64,000 nt of DNA, from positions 54,030,856-54,094,855 of the forward strand of contig OZ024874.1 in assembly GCA_964017185.1 (NCBI GenBank), given 5' to 3'. The translations under genes and the position numbers were made by a program. Positions within the stretch are counted from its first letter, which is position 1. The number at the start of each line of letters is the position of its first letter. The notes under the pieces are model-generated. The model did not search any database and was not told the origin of the DNA. It saw only the letters and a program-made list of their open reading frames with translations. The stretch comes from Rugalucina vietnamica. Taxonomy: Eukaryota; Mollusca; Bivalvia; Lucinida; Lucinidae. Of this stretch, positions 1 to 11,120 are shown in pieces.

Positions 1-188
1 GACATATTCTTGAAATGCAGCTGAAAACGTCAAAATATTGGTATTGAAAACCTATCGTTACAACTATTTATTATTTATATTCCACATGGTTAGAACAAAT
101 GGCTACTATATAGGCAATATTCGCACATAGATCAACATACAATTTGTGGCCGGTTAGAATTTTATATTATAATATTATAAATCAAATC

Positions 189-355
189 ATTTCGTATTGG
201 ACCAGTTACAGGTCCTCGGTCAGCTGTATTAGACATCGGCCTTCTTCTTTTGTATTGGACCAGTTACAGATCAGAGGTTAGTCGTATTGGACCGTGGTCG
301 AAGGCCGAGGTCCAATACAGCTGACCGAGAACCTGTAACTGGTCCAATACGAAAT
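189..355. repeat. foldback repeat
   Basis: ATTTCGTATTGGACCAGTTA at the left mirrors TAACTGGTCCAATACGAAAT at the right, with more pairing inside (CTCGGTCAGCTGTATT against AATACAGCTGACCGAG). An extra copy of GTATTGGACCAGTTACAG lies in the middle. No coding content. Confidence 0.85.
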
Positions 356-1142
356 AACTTGATTAATGAGATTTTTAATAATTTACTGTCAAAAGTCTTT
401 ATCGGTCCATATCATCCGCTGGCACCTCAAGCATACCTTCGCCTTTCTTAGCGCCCATGTCTGACATTCATTTCAAAGATGCTGACTCGATTTTTGTTTG
501 TTTATTCACTATTTTACTCAATCGGCTGAATCGAAGCCATTGTTTTTGTCTTAACTCATTCAACTTGCGTGTCGTATTTTGACCATTTAGATGTAGGAAT
601 TTTCATATAGATAGCAGGTCAATCTATATAAATTCGAGGTCAACCGTATTAGTGCGAAGTGAGCTGTTTTAGGTCGAGGTGAAATCCAGTAGAGACTGTA
701 CAAAACAGACACGTCACCAGTATGCCGAAGACCAAATTCTCTGTATAAGTTCTATATACTAAATTTATTTATAAAATGTAGTTATCTATAATCGTGGAAG
801 AAGGCATAGAGACGTTGGTGGCCGCTTCGAATTTTTACCTTAAATATTACTAATATTTCAATGATATTATTGGTGTCCGGTAAGAAGCTTTGACAAGTAT
901 AATATCGCACCTGAAGTCACAAAATCTTTCATCGTCTCCTAGAGGACACTCCTCCACTCCATTACACAGGGATCCGTTATTTATACACACAGTGGACTGC
1001 AAGCATCTGTACCGTGATTCACAGGCTCGAGAGTCTGTTCACAGAAACAATAATAATTCATCAGGAAAACAAGTCCGTGCAATGTATACCCCATTAAACC
1101 CCACTTATGTATAGAAAAACTAAGGTATGCAGGGGTATATCT
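356..1142. other. AT-rich DNA, no gene seen
   Basis: No open frame with recognisable content, no clear repeat border and no tRNA-like signal was found here. Confidence 0.5.
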
Positions 1143-1257
1143 ATTTTTCTTAGTTTTGCTCCAAAACATAGATTGTGGGTATTCGTTAGAACCGCCTCGG
1201 CGAGGCGGTTCTAACGTGTACCAACAATCTATGTTTTGAGCAAAAATAAGTAAAAAT
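1143..1257. repeat. palindromic repeat, GAACCGCCTCGG family, copy 1
   Basis: CTCCAAAACATAGATTGTGG and GTTAGAACCGCCTCGG pair with CGAGGCGGTTCTAAC and CAATCTATGTTTTGAGC to form a near-perfect hairpin of about 115 bp. Related copies are at 7208-7275, 37725-37840 and 59130-59180. Confidence 0.85.
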
Positions 1258-2217
1258 ATCAAACATTTTCTAATAAAAAATTTCCATTTTTGCAACTTGA
1301 GAAAAATCTATGTATTACATGGGCATGTTTTCGTAATGTGTTATAGATTCGCCGGACCTCGGTCAATGGCAACGAAATACGCAGACAAGGGAAGCGCTTA
1401 CACGAAATTATCAACACATGCGTGCGTGCGCAAAGTAACTTTGTTTTATCTCAGTGTGTTGATACACACCGGAGCTCTAACTGTGTGAAAAAAAATCTGG
1501 AGAAATGGGAACGTCAAATATCGTATAAAAGCTGACGCGTGCTTTTTTGTCAATACACGCTTCTGAACATCTGTATACGTGTACTGTCCATACATCTTCT
1601 TTCAGACACTGCCCTTTTCAAAATTTCATTTTTCTGAAACGCACTGAGAAAAGTATGACCATACATCATTTTGCAGTCCAAAAGTGTCACAAAGTGTCGC
1701 AAAAATTTTGAAGATGGGTTCAGCAATAAAAATATGCACACAATTATTTTGACTCGGCTTTCTGCGTGTGCAAGGGAGGTAATCCAAACACCTTAAAATT
1801 GAAAATCTAGCAAATCTGTGGAAATGTTTTAATAAGTTTGACGCTTAGTTATGTATACTTTGTATTTTTGTTTTGGTCTGGTACATTTTAAATAAAAATC
1901 ATCAATTGAGATTGTTTCCGAGGGTAAAGGTCACTTCCTTTGCTGATATTTTACAATGTAGAAAACCCGTTTCAAAAATATTTTTTTATTTGCTTAATGA
2001 TTTTCAATACTTTTCACTTTGTCGCATTTTTTAGGCTTTTGGAATGCAAACTGGTGACATGGTCATTTTTTTCTTTTAGATGTTTTAGAAAAGTGAGAGT
2101 TTGTAAAAGGTAAATTGTAGAAGATGGTGTATGGACAGTAGTTGAAATTCAGTTACTCTGCCGGTTGACCTATGATAATGCCGCATGATTCTTCGATCAA
2201 TTTTATCTGCTTTAGTT
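1258..2217. other. AT-rich DNA, no gene seen
   Basis: Only short open frames without domain signatures. No repeat borders were identified. Confidence 0.5.
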
Positions 2218-3711
2218 ATGTCTCCCCCTTCAGGGTCGGGAGACATATTGTTTTTCCCAGTGCGTGTCTGTCTGTCCGTCTGTCTGTCTGTCTGTCCGTC
2301 ACAAATTGTGTCCGCTCTATTACTTGAAAACCGTTATAGATTTTTCAACGAAACTTGGTACACTTGTAAACCACGACAAGACGATGTGTCGTGCACAAGA
2401 ACCATAACTCTAGCTTGAGTATTTTTGGAGTTATTCCCCTTTGATTATTTTCGTTACAATTTCGTGTCCGCTCTATAACTTGAAATCCGTTTAAGATTTT
2501 TTCAATAAAACTTGGTACACTTATTAAGCATGATCAGACGATGTGTCAAGCACAAGAACCATAACTCTGGCTTGAGTATTTTGGAGTTATTTCCCTTTGA
2601 TTATTTTCCATGCAATTTCGTGTCCGCTCTTTAACTAAAAAACCGTAAGAGATATTTCAATGAAATTTGGTACACTTATAAAGCACGATTAGATGATGTG
2701 TCGTGCTAAAGAACCATAACTCTTGCTTACATATCTTTGGAGTAATTTTCCTTTGATTATTTTCCATACAAATTCGTGTCCACTCTATAACTTGAAAACC
2801 GTAAGAGAAACTTCAATGAAACTTGGTACACTTATAGAGCACGATCAGACGATGTGTCATGCGCAGGAATTATAACTCTTGCTTTCATATCTTTGGAGTT
2901 ATTTACCTTTGATTATTTTTCCATACAATTTCATGTCCGCTCTATAACTTGAAAACCATAAGAAATATTTCAATGAAACTTGGTACACTTATAAAATACG
3001 ATGAGATGATGTTTCATGCTAAAGAACCATAACTCTTCCTTGCATATCTTTGGAGTTATTTTCCTTTGATTATTTTTCATACAATTTTGTGTCTTCTCTA
3101 TAACTAAAAATCATTAGAGATTTTTCAATGAAACATGATACACTTATAAAGCATGATGAGACAATGTGTCATGCACAAGAACTATAACTCTTGCTTTCAT
3201 ATCTTTGGAGTTATTTCCCTTTGATTATTTTACATACAATTTCGTGCCCGCTCTATAACTTGAAAACCGTAAGATATATTCCAATGAAACTTGGTACACT
3301 TTTCAAACAGAATTTATTTATTTATTAGAAATTTTAGTCAACATATGAGCCGTCTCGTGAGAAAACCGACAATGTGGTTTCCGAACAGGTCCGACACAAA
3401 TCAGGCTGCAAAGTCACAGAAGCAGGCTAGAAGATTGAAATTTCAGATTTAAGAATAAGAGGAATTGTGCTATCCGTGTGGCGAAAACAAAGGCGCTGAT
3501 CAGCTTCGCGGTTACCGCGAAGCTGATCTGCGTCTTTGTTTTCGCATATGCAGATTGTTGGTTTTCCCATGAGGCGGCTCATATAATACATACATGTGAC
3601 ACGGATTGGGCACAGGCAGAGCCTAAAACAGAATAACAGGATATGTGATGCAAAAGAACTATAACTCTTGCTTGCATATTTTGGACATGCACGTAGAATG
3701 GGGGGAGACAT
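2218..3711. mobile_element. minisatellite-bearing element with TGTCTCCCCC ends
   Basis: It begins ATGTCTCCCCCTTC and ends GAATGGGGGGAGACAT, an inverted pair. After a TGTC/CCGT microsatellite come about seven ~155-bp units with landmarks CGTGTCCGCTCTATAAC, AACTTGGTACACTTATA, ACGATGTGTC and TTTGGAGTTATT. A GAGCCG foldback element (3346-3580) interrupts the last unit. Confidence 0.8.
3346..3580. mobile_element. GAGCCG-type foldback MITE, copy 1
   Basis: Ends GAGCCGTCTCGTGAGAAAAC and the inverted GTTTTCCCATGAGGCGGCTC, flanked by ATAT. A strong inner hairpin AGCTTCGCGGT/ACCGCGAAGCT lies in the middle. Other copies are 39771-40005 and 59358-59560. Confidence 0.85.
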
Positions 3712-3739
3712 CAGTTTTCACATAGAAAACAAATTCTAG

Positions 3740-3832
3740 TTTTATTTTTTTCACCTCGATTTTTTGAGTGGGAATTTCTTTCTGACTGCGCCTTTTCCTG
3801 ATCATTGCCTACTTATACCTTTTCAGAAGGGT
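3740..3832 (+). repeat. PLE 3'-terminal fragment
   Basis: Only the last 90 bp are present: CACCTCGATTTTTTGAGTGG, then GCGCCTTTTCCTGATC and a diverged CCTACTTATACC end. It lies just past the TGTCTCCCCC minisatellite element. Confidence 0.7.
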
Positions 3833-3835
3833 CAT

Positions 3836-4561
3836 GCAATTACAGTCGGCTTAACATGATATTCTTAGATATATCATCGTGTTTCACTCTAAAATTGTCA
3901 AAATTAAACAGATACAAATTTGTGCTTGCATTAAAACAATCGTTATAAAACAGCACAGTGGAACTCTTTAAAAGAGTCTCGGTCATACTGATTTCGAGAG
4001 AAGTACCATGATAGATTCCGTTTGACGAGGTGACGAAGTCTCGTAACCTCTATTTTGCGGTAAAACCAATGAAACCCACACATGAAACTTATGAATCGAG
4101 TTAAGCAGACTCCAGATTTTACTATTCCGCAATATTTTAGCGGATGTCATATTTTCACGGAAATTAAAAAAGAACCATCGGTTATTGTTGTTATTGCGCG
4201 TCTAGCGGCTGCTTATCTAAGTAAATTCTGTAAACAAGTCCCAAACCCTTCTGCTAACGAATGAACCAATAATGTGCTGTATTTCAATAAGCTATAAACG
4301 TAAATTATTACTACATTCAAAAACCATGCTGTGTTTTTTTCGATCCGTAATTCCTTCTACCATATTATCCCTCTTAACATAGGGAAGAAATGCAGTTGTG
4401 ATAGATGCAGTGCGTCTGCACATCCAAAAATGAAATAGAATTTGTGTATCCATTCCATGGGCCTAACAAATTTCCCACCACAAGAGAAACAGAGAAACTT
4501 TTTCATCATCCTCGAAAATAATACGCCGTGATTCAGTATTATGGCAGTGACAATGTTAACA
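3836..4561. other. no gene seen
   Basis: AT-rich sequence with short open frames only; no domain or repeat border recognised. Confidence 0.5.
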
Positions 4562-4945
4562 ATCGAGGTGTGATTTAGCAAACAATTTTGTCTACAGATA
4601 ATTCAGATGGTTATTATATGATAAAGCTATATCATTTTTCACAAGGAGAGGTGTTATGTACCATTGCACAACTCATTCATTCGAGATTTATCGAGGTGTG
4701 ATTTAGCAAACAATTTTGTCTACAGATAATTCAGATGGTTATTATATGATAAAGCTATATCATTTTTCACAAGGAGAGGTGTTATGTCCCATTGCACAAC
4801 TCATTCATTCGAGATTTATCGAGGTGTGATTTAGCAAACAATTTCATCTACATATAATTCAGATGGTTATTATATAATAAAGCTATATCATTTTTCACAA
4901 GGACAGGTGTTATGTCCCATTACACAACTCATTCATTCAAGATTT
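4562..4945 (+). repeat. three tandem ~128-bp repeats
   Basis: Units start ATCGAGGTGTGATTTAGC at 4562, 4690 and 4818, with shared TTCAGATGGTTATTATAT and CACAAGGAGAGGTGTTATG. The last runs into a tRNA-derived SINE-like unit. Confidence 0.9.
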
Positions 4946-5160
4946 ATCTGCCGTGGTTGGAAGGTCGGGTTGGCATATCACATGATGCGTAGCGTCTAAA
5001 AATAGCAAACCTATTCGATACAATGTATCATATAAGTACAATCTCTGACATATATCGTCAGGGAGTGCACTCTTTGGCTCAGTGATTAGAGCATTGGATT
5101 TCTACTCCGGCGTTTGGGGTTCGAATCCCGTAAGGGACCCGGGATTTTTTCAAACTATGC
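4946..5160 (+). mobile_element. tRNA-derived SINE-like unit 1
   Basis: The tRNA-like head at 5061-5140 has a good A box (TGGCTCAGTGATTAGAGC) and perfect B box (GGTTCGAATCC). The anticodon arm could read TCT, but acceptor and T stems pair poorly. It is preceded by TGCCGTGGTTGGAAGGTCGG, shared with unit 2. Confidence 0.75.
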
Positions 5161-5287
5161 ATCATTAATTTTGATAGTTACGAATTTTCATATTCATAAG
5201 ATGGGGGCTCGTCAGGGATGGACCATTTGAGTCATGCAGTCATAAAAATGACATTCTCGTTATCATGATTAGTTTCTCGAAATGGGG

Positions 5288-5530
5288 GGGTGTTATGTCC
5301 CATTGCACCACTCATTCATTCGAGATTTATCTGCCGTGGTTGGAAGGTCGGGTCGGCAGATTATATGATGCGTAGCGTCTATAAATAGCAAAGCGTATCA
5401 TATAAGTACAATCTCTGACATACTACGCCAGGGAGTCGGCTCTTTGGCTCAGTGGTTAGAGCATTGGATTTCTACTCCGGCGTTCGTGGTTCGAAGCCCA
5501 TAAGCGACCTGGGATCTTTTTCAAACTATG
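5288..5530 (+). mobile_element. tRNA-derived SINE-like unit 2
   Basis: It repeats unit 1 about 370 bp downstream: GTGTTATGTCCCATTGCACC, TGCCGTGGTTGGAAGGTCGG, then A box TGGCTCAGTGGTTAGAGC and a slightly changed B box (GGTTCGAAGCC). Confidence 0.75.
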
Positions 5531-5745
5531 AACCATGTCTTATTTACCAATTTTCATATTCGTAAGACAGGTAAATAGCGGCAAATATATGTAATCAGTA
5601 CAGAGGTACTCCAGCATTAGGGATAGCGTTTCTCATTGGAATAAGCAAACTTTGTAAACGTTTGTAGTACTGTAGATATGTTACACCAGTAAACACCAAA
5701 ACGCGGATGAGTCGATTTTATTTGATTCTAAAATATTTCATGATC

Positions 5746-6751
5746 TACGTAGTTTGTCCGGAAAGTTCGTAGACGCCATTAATATTTTCGACAGGAAATG
5801 AAATGCAGTCAATTTGAATATATCTGGGTTTGCAAACATATTTCATGAGCAAATTGATGAAATTTTATGAAAATCTGACCAACACGACATCTTCTACAAC
5901 CTTTTCTGTGCACCTCCCTGGGGCAAGGGTCAACGTCTTAGTGACGTCACTTGAAGTTTGTTGCTGTCAGTGCCTTACATATTTGTAACAAATTCAACCG
6001 ATGTTTTAGAGTTTTTCCACATAGGGTCCTTGGATATCGGTACATTTTATTATTTGTATCCCGATGTTAAATGCAGATCAGTGCCAACTGTCGCTAAGTT
6101 ATCTGACGCCCTGTTGAACATATGAAACCATTTTCATGCGCTGAGCATGTAAGATGAGTGCCCTTCCGCCGCCGTTTATCATCTAAGATGATACATCGAG
6201 CATCCAAAAATCAGCTATGCCTCTTGTAAACTGGTTACCGACAAGCTGATAGCTTTTATGTTGTTGTTTGTATCATTTCCATTGTGTTTGCTGGCGATTT
6301 CCATAACAAAAGCACATAGTTTTATGATTATCGGCTTTTCTCCGACGTCAAATAACGCCATTTTTTCAAACATTATTTTCAGACTGCATCTGAAATTTTA
6401 TTTACAGATATCAGACTATACTGCCACCAAGGCCAAAACATTCAGAAAATGATGATAATTGAACGTTCTTTCAGGATCAAAAGATTTTATCGTCTCAGTT
6501 CCGTTTCACAAGCAAAAACCGAATGTGAAAATCGTCACATTTTATCACGTTTTGACACCTGCCACGCGGGGCCCTATACTCAAGCATAAAACTGGTCATA
6601 TCAAGCGTGTTTTCATTTCAAACTGCACCTAATTTTTAAAATATATACTCATACGATGTTGCTGCTAGAAATTATACATAACACTTCTTCAACAACGCGT
6701 TACTTTTTCTGATAGCTGAAGTGTCTACGAACTTTCTTGCCAAACCTCGTA
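5746..6751. mobile_element. mariner-like non-autonomous element
   Basis: The left end TACGTAGTTTGTCCGG-AAAGTTCGTAGAC mirrors the right end (reverse complement TACGAGGTTTGGCAAG-AAAGTTCGTAGAC), with TA at both borders. About 1 kb lies between with no transposase frame on either strand. Confidence 0.75.
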
Positions 6752-7207
6752 TACAGGAAGATTTCAAATTCACGTGTTGTTCGCTGGCTTAAAAATGATA
6801 TAATATTTAATCACATGGGTGTTTTAATGTGTCTTTTATTAAATCGTTATAAGCATTTTTTTTTGTTTTACTGCAAACATACTGCGTGCTAGACTGAGCA
6901 TAGATCAAGTGTGCTAATGCACACAGTTAATTTCAAATAAAAATAAAACTGAGATCCTTTAAGAGCAGTGAGCATATTAATGAGAAAAAAGATGGGCCAT
7001 ACTGCGGTTGCAAGCACCGTTATTGAGATAAACAGATTAGAGAGTATACTGCATAAGCAACGTTCAAACATCTACCGTATATCGAGATACATGTACACAG
7101 ACTCGAGATTTCATTTCATAAACCGGGCAAATCATTACGACAATTTGTCTATGCAATATACAGAGATCTTTACCAGAAGAAAAATGAAAATTCATTCGAA
7201 AAATGTT

Positions 7208-7275
7208 GATATATTTGATAGATTTGCTCAAAATATTGATTGTGGGTACCCACAATCTATGTTTTGGATCAAAAA
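7208..7275. repeat. GAACCGCC-family palindrome, short copy
   Basis: TTTGCTCAAAATATTGATTG and CCCACAATCTATGTTTTGG pair, but the GAACCGCCTCGG core is deleted, leaving GGGTACCC at the centre. Confidence 0.65.
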
Positions 7276-7438
7276 TAAGAAAAAAAAATAGGTAAACCCC
7301 ACCTTTTTTAAAGTGGGGTTCAAGGGGGTGTACATTTCACGGACATGTTTCCTGGTGGTTTATCTAATATTATCATTTGAATCGATTGTGTGCAGACACG
7401 AGATCATACAAAATAAAAAGGAACTTGTTTGTTGATCA

Positions 7439-7598
7439 CTCGGCTTAGTTCAAATACCCAGTAGGCACATGACGCCAGAATGACGTCAGATCGACGTCGA
7501 TGCGACGTCATGACATCGCATCGACGTTGATATGACGTCATTTTGACGTCATGTGCCCGCTTGGCATCGATTGAGATAAAGAGACTAAGCCGAGAAAT
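7439..7598. repeat. palindromic element rich in TGACGTCA-like sites
   Basis: The outer arms are CTCGGCTTAGT and ACTAAGCCGAG; the inner arms GGCACATGACGCCAGAATGA and GACGTCATGTGCCCGCTTGG pair with small mismatches. At least six GACGT/ACGTC motifs lie between them. Confidence 0.75.
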
Positions 7599-7783
7599 GA
7601 GATTCAACTTCATTCGCCTTTAATGAAAAATAAAACAGATCCTTTCAGAAACTAAATATAAATTCTAACTATGCATCTGATACGACTGTTTGAAGAAAAT
7701 GAAATTATTGCTTCTAAACAGAATGTATTGTTAGTTGAATAATATAAGACATAATGAAATTGATACGCATCGACACAACTCAC

Positions 7784-7900
7784 CACATCCTCGTTCGTCT
7801 TCCCCCCACTCACAGTGATGCTCTCGGTCACACACAAATCTCTCCTCAATGCAGAAACTATTAGGGCATTTGAAATATCCATTTGGGCATTCGTGTGAGG
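7784..7900 (-). CDS. exon 12: complete LDLa repeat
   Basis: 117 nt, phase 1-1, acceptor TTTACCTTAG and donor GTGAGT. It encodes ECPNGYFKCPNSFC, IEERFVC, DREHHC and EWGEDERGC: six cysteines with an acidic E..GEDE box. It is the last exon I can find; the gene should continue in phase 1 below this point or outside the window. Confidence 0.88.
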
Positions 7901-7946
7901 CTAAGGTAAATAAACAAAATGTTGCAGGATTAACAGTTTATTTAAA

Positions 7947-8140
7947 TGGGGCCGAACTTTCTTGTCTGCTGCTTGGTCTAACGGGATCCAATATGCGCCT
8001 TTCTATCGATCAGATTTTCAGTGGCGTTTAGCTTCTTGTGAATTTCCAGTAAACATACAGCACATGCGTGAGTTCGGTTTTGATTTATCATGGCGTTTTT
8101 ATGTGATGTATTTGTTTACCATGATAATTCATTAACTATT
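7947..8140 (+). repeat. PLE-derived segment, left of LINE 8165-9480
   Basis: It begins GGGGCCGAACTTTCTTGTC, as in the PLE 3' UTR (GGGGCCGGAGCTTCTTGTC), then diverges into TTTATCATGGCGTTTT. A near-duplicate occurs at 9585-9775, on the other side of the LINE fragment. Confidence 0.6.
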
Positions 8141-8164
8141 TAAATAACAAAATGCTGTCAGAAT

Positions 8165-9480
8165 CAGAATCATAATAGTTTACTGGTGAAACGTCAAACT
8201 GACAATCTCGGGGGTGGGGGTAACTAAGGGGCAATTGTGGTACGGGTGTGTGACCCAAATTTCTGAAACCTACACCAATCTTATACCTGGTCATTGAAAA
8301 AATAGACCCATTCATATATTTGATTGATCAAAATATTGACACATTCATATACTGTCCTTTGATACCATATTCAAGAACATACATGTATCTCACCAGACCT
8401 TTATAGGCTGCTCCCCTCACATATGGGGGCAAGAAAACAGATTTCGTCTAAAAAGCCAAGGGTCCTATTGGATTTCGTGCACACATTGCTGGTGTGAGTA
8501 TTCTATTTTAAATCCTTGGTTATTGTTACACCAACATTTTCCAACACTGTACACTCAAGTTTGTAAGAAGCCTGAATTTTTCTAGTCCGTTTGTTCGTCA
8601 ACTGCATCATATTGCACTTCACGGGTTGGAATCTCATACCCCATTTCCGGGCCCAACTACCTAAACGATCAATATCCTTCTGAAGTTTCACTGTATACTC
8701 CACATTCTTAGTTTCACGATAACAAACGCAATCATCAGCAAAGAGTCGAATTTCCGATTCGGTATCCGAAGTGATATCATTTATATGCAAAGAGCACAAC
8801 AAGGGGCCAAGAACGGTGCCCTGAGGGACACCAGATACAACAGGAGCCCAGTCAGATTTAATGCCATTAACCATAACTCTTTGTTGTTTGTAGCAAAGGA
8901 AAGCATCAATCCATTTAATTGTCTTCCCACCAATTCCATAACAGAACAATTTGCTTTTAAGGAGTTTATGTGGAGGAGTGTCAAAAGCTTTTCCAAAATC
9001 CAAGATAAATGTATCAACCTGACCTTGATTATCTAAGATGTTTGTCCAATCATCAATCAATATAGCTAACTGAGTTTCACAGCTATGGATGTTTTTGATT
9101 TTTATGAATGCGTGTTGCCTGTCTGACAAAAGCGTATGTTCATCCCAATGAGACATGCTATTAGAGTACACTATATGCTCCAGAAGTTTGCAGGGTACGC
9201 AGGTCAAGGAAACTGGGCGATAACTACAAGCAAGAGATCTGCCAGCCTTTCTGAACAGGAACAAATGTTTGCTAAAGACCATTCGTTGGGGATTTCACCC
9301 GAGTATATTGACTGTTGAAAAAAGATGTGCAAATACTGGACCTAGCTCAAATGCCAATTCTTTAAGGAATCTGGAATGAAGCTCATCAGGGCCTAAAGCT
9401 TTCGACGGGTTCAAACCTTTGAGAAGTTGTATCACACCTTCTTTAAATACCACTATGTCTTCCATGAACGGGAATAAGCA
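8165..9480 (-). pseudogene. 5'-truncated LINE fragment, same family as 59943-62914
   Basis: The minus strand carries the palm and thumb of the RT (YRPVSLTCVPCKLLEH, DFGKAFDTPPHK, GVPQGTVLGPLL, LFADDCVCYRE) and a 3' tail of GATTCTGATTCTGA. The upstream part (9283-9480) is in a different frame. A deletion near 8520 removes the residues between VLENV and GVTIT. It is flanked by two related direct segments (7947-8140 and 9585-9775). Confidence 0.85.
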
Positions 9481-9507
9481 GTTGATGTGTGTATGGTTTC
9501 TTCTTTA

Positions 9508-9775
9508 TTTGCACGCCGGATGGTCGGATGTCAGACTCTTTGATGACTCCTATTAAAAGCTTTTCATTTTAGTTGCTTTGGGCCAATTTTTGTCTGCTGC
9601 TTGGTGCAACGAAGGTTCAACAGGCGACTTTTTTGCACCCGATGTCGATTTTAAGTGTTGTGTAGCTTCTCATGGATTTCCAGTTAACATGCAGCATATG
9701 GAAGACCTCAGTTTTAATTTATCATGGCGTTTCATGTGATTATTTGTTTACCTTGATAATATACACCTCGCCAAA
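9508..9775 (+). repeat. PLE-derived segment, right of LINE 8165-9480
   Basis: It contains the PLE stop-region sequence CACGCCGGATGGTCGG, the following TTTTCATTTTAGTTG and TGTCTGCTGCTTGG, then the same TTTATCATGGCGTTTC stretch as 7947-8140. A minus-strand PLE tail abuts it at 9778. Confidence 0.6.
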
Positions 9776-10169
9776 AGTTAAAAAGGTACAAGTAGGCAAA
9801 GATCAGGAAAAGGAGCAATCAGAAAAAGATTCCCACTCCAAAAACCGAAGTGGGAAAAAACCAAACTAACAATCAGGTACTTATACAATGAAAACATATC
9901 GTCAGACGAATGAGCAGCTATTTTCCCAATAGGTGGCCACTCGGTTACCTAAACTTAACTAAAAATATGAAAACATACATAAGGCGCCAGCAGCACAAAT
10001 TTTTTTAAACACCAATAAATAAAACAAAATAAACCACCACAGAAGTTGGGATTTTAGCTTGGTTTTATCAAAAGTTTTTGTTGCATGTGTTCGCCAGTGG
10101 AAGGATATTTTTGTTTTTATTTAATTTTCTTTCTTAAAGTTTATAAATTCGAGAATGTCCCCAGGAGAA

Positions 10170-10530
10170 GAGGTTTTCGGCGTTGTGCCTGGTAAGAACG
10201 TTAAGTTGTGTCCCAGATAGAGTGATTTGTTTTCATCATACTTGTCCCCTGTTGGAACAATAATCGGTGTCCCAGGAAAAGTGGTTTGTCTTCATTGTAC
10301 TGTTGTTTATTGTGCCTGCCTCTCTGTCGTGCTCGTTCCCTTTCGTTCCTGTTGGGACCTAGCCGGATGGCTACCTTGTTTGGAAAGAGCTAGTCATTCT
10401 GCTCTTCGAGTGTGTTGCCGGAAAATGTTTTGTTGTGTTTTATGTATTTTCTTTCCCACCCGCTGTCTATGTTGGGTCTTTAAATTTGATTGCATCGATT
10501 CCTGGTCCCTCTGTTCTTACTTTACATGGC
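10170..10530 (+). repeat. dispersed repeat shared with 55850-56145
   Basis: Shared landmarks are GTCCCAGG(A/G)AAAGTGGTTT, TGTTTATTGTGCCTG, GTCATTCTGCTC and a C-C-C-G-x-TGTCTATGTTGGG block, then TTGCAT(C/T)GATTYCTGGT. One copy interrupts a PLE and the other lies in unit 2 of the 5.2-kb insertion. The family is not recognised. Confidence 0.7.
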
Positions 10531-10683
10531 CATAACCTCACCCTCAGCTTCTGCAGTGGTTAATAACATTTAGTTAGTTCTTCGGTCCTTGTGGTGAATT
10601 TCTAAATAGTCAATGAATCATCAAGAACAAACAAATAGATCACGATACACATCCTAATGAATCAATATCCAGGACTCACAGAT

Positions 10684-11106
10684 TTAGTAAGCTGCCCGAC
10701 GATGGAGATCCCTGGGCGCCGAATAACTTACTAACTCCGGAGCAAAAGAAAAACACCAGTTGGACCCCGGTGGGCCAAGCAACAGACAAGAAGTTTCTAT
10801 AAGACTTCCTATAAGTTTCTTAAATTTGTAAACCACGTCACCATAAAATCCAGGTTCCGAAAGGCCCTCACTTAGAAGCGTCTTTAACCCAACATTATAT
10901 TTGGAAATCAATTCATAGTGTCTACGATAAAATTTAGAAAAGGTTTTTCGAAGTTTATGATACCGATAGCCCTGTTGGAGAAGCTTTGCCGTTAAACATT
11001 TATTTCGAGCGTTGAAGTCTGTAACATGATTGCAGACTCTAGCAAACCTAATAAGTTGCGAAATGTAAACACCATAAGAAGCACGACGAGGAACGTCACC
11101 ATCCAA
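10684..11106 (-). pseudogene. PLE RT C-terminal fragment
   Basis: It reads MDGDVPRRASYGVYISQLIR, FARVCNHVTDFNARNKCLT, KLLQQGYRYHKLRKTFSKFY and LLSEGLSEPGFYGDVVYKF. This is the segment missing from the 27686 copy, so the two together give the family's order. The frame then runs into 3' UTR sequence after a deletion following KKLIGS. Confidence 0.8.
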
Positions 11107-11120
11107 AAACGCAAAATTAT

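Larger units (their letters stand above)
9778..11120 (-). mobile_element. PLE copy with unrelated ~490-bp interior
   Basis: On the minus strand the 3' tail lies at 9778-10040 and the upstream 3' UTR and RT end at 10530-11106. The interval 10041-10530 does not belong to the family; its part 10170-10530 resembles 55850-56145. The copy stops at the RT residues MDGDVPR, so it is 5' truncated. Confidence 0.8.

Noticed and set aside
3427-3711. Open frame containing ENKDADQLRGNREADQRLC
   Set aside because: It runs through a foldback MITE and its hairpin; no splice or codon evidence for a protein.
4357-4581. Hydrophobic minus-strand open frame as a transmembrane exon of the host gene
   Set aside because: No acceptor/donor pair in the right phase and no seven-helix motifs.
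5061-5140. tRNA-Arg(TCT) gene
   Set aside because: A and B boxes are good, but acceptor and T stems do not pair well and the sequence is duplicated with flanks, so it is SINE-like.
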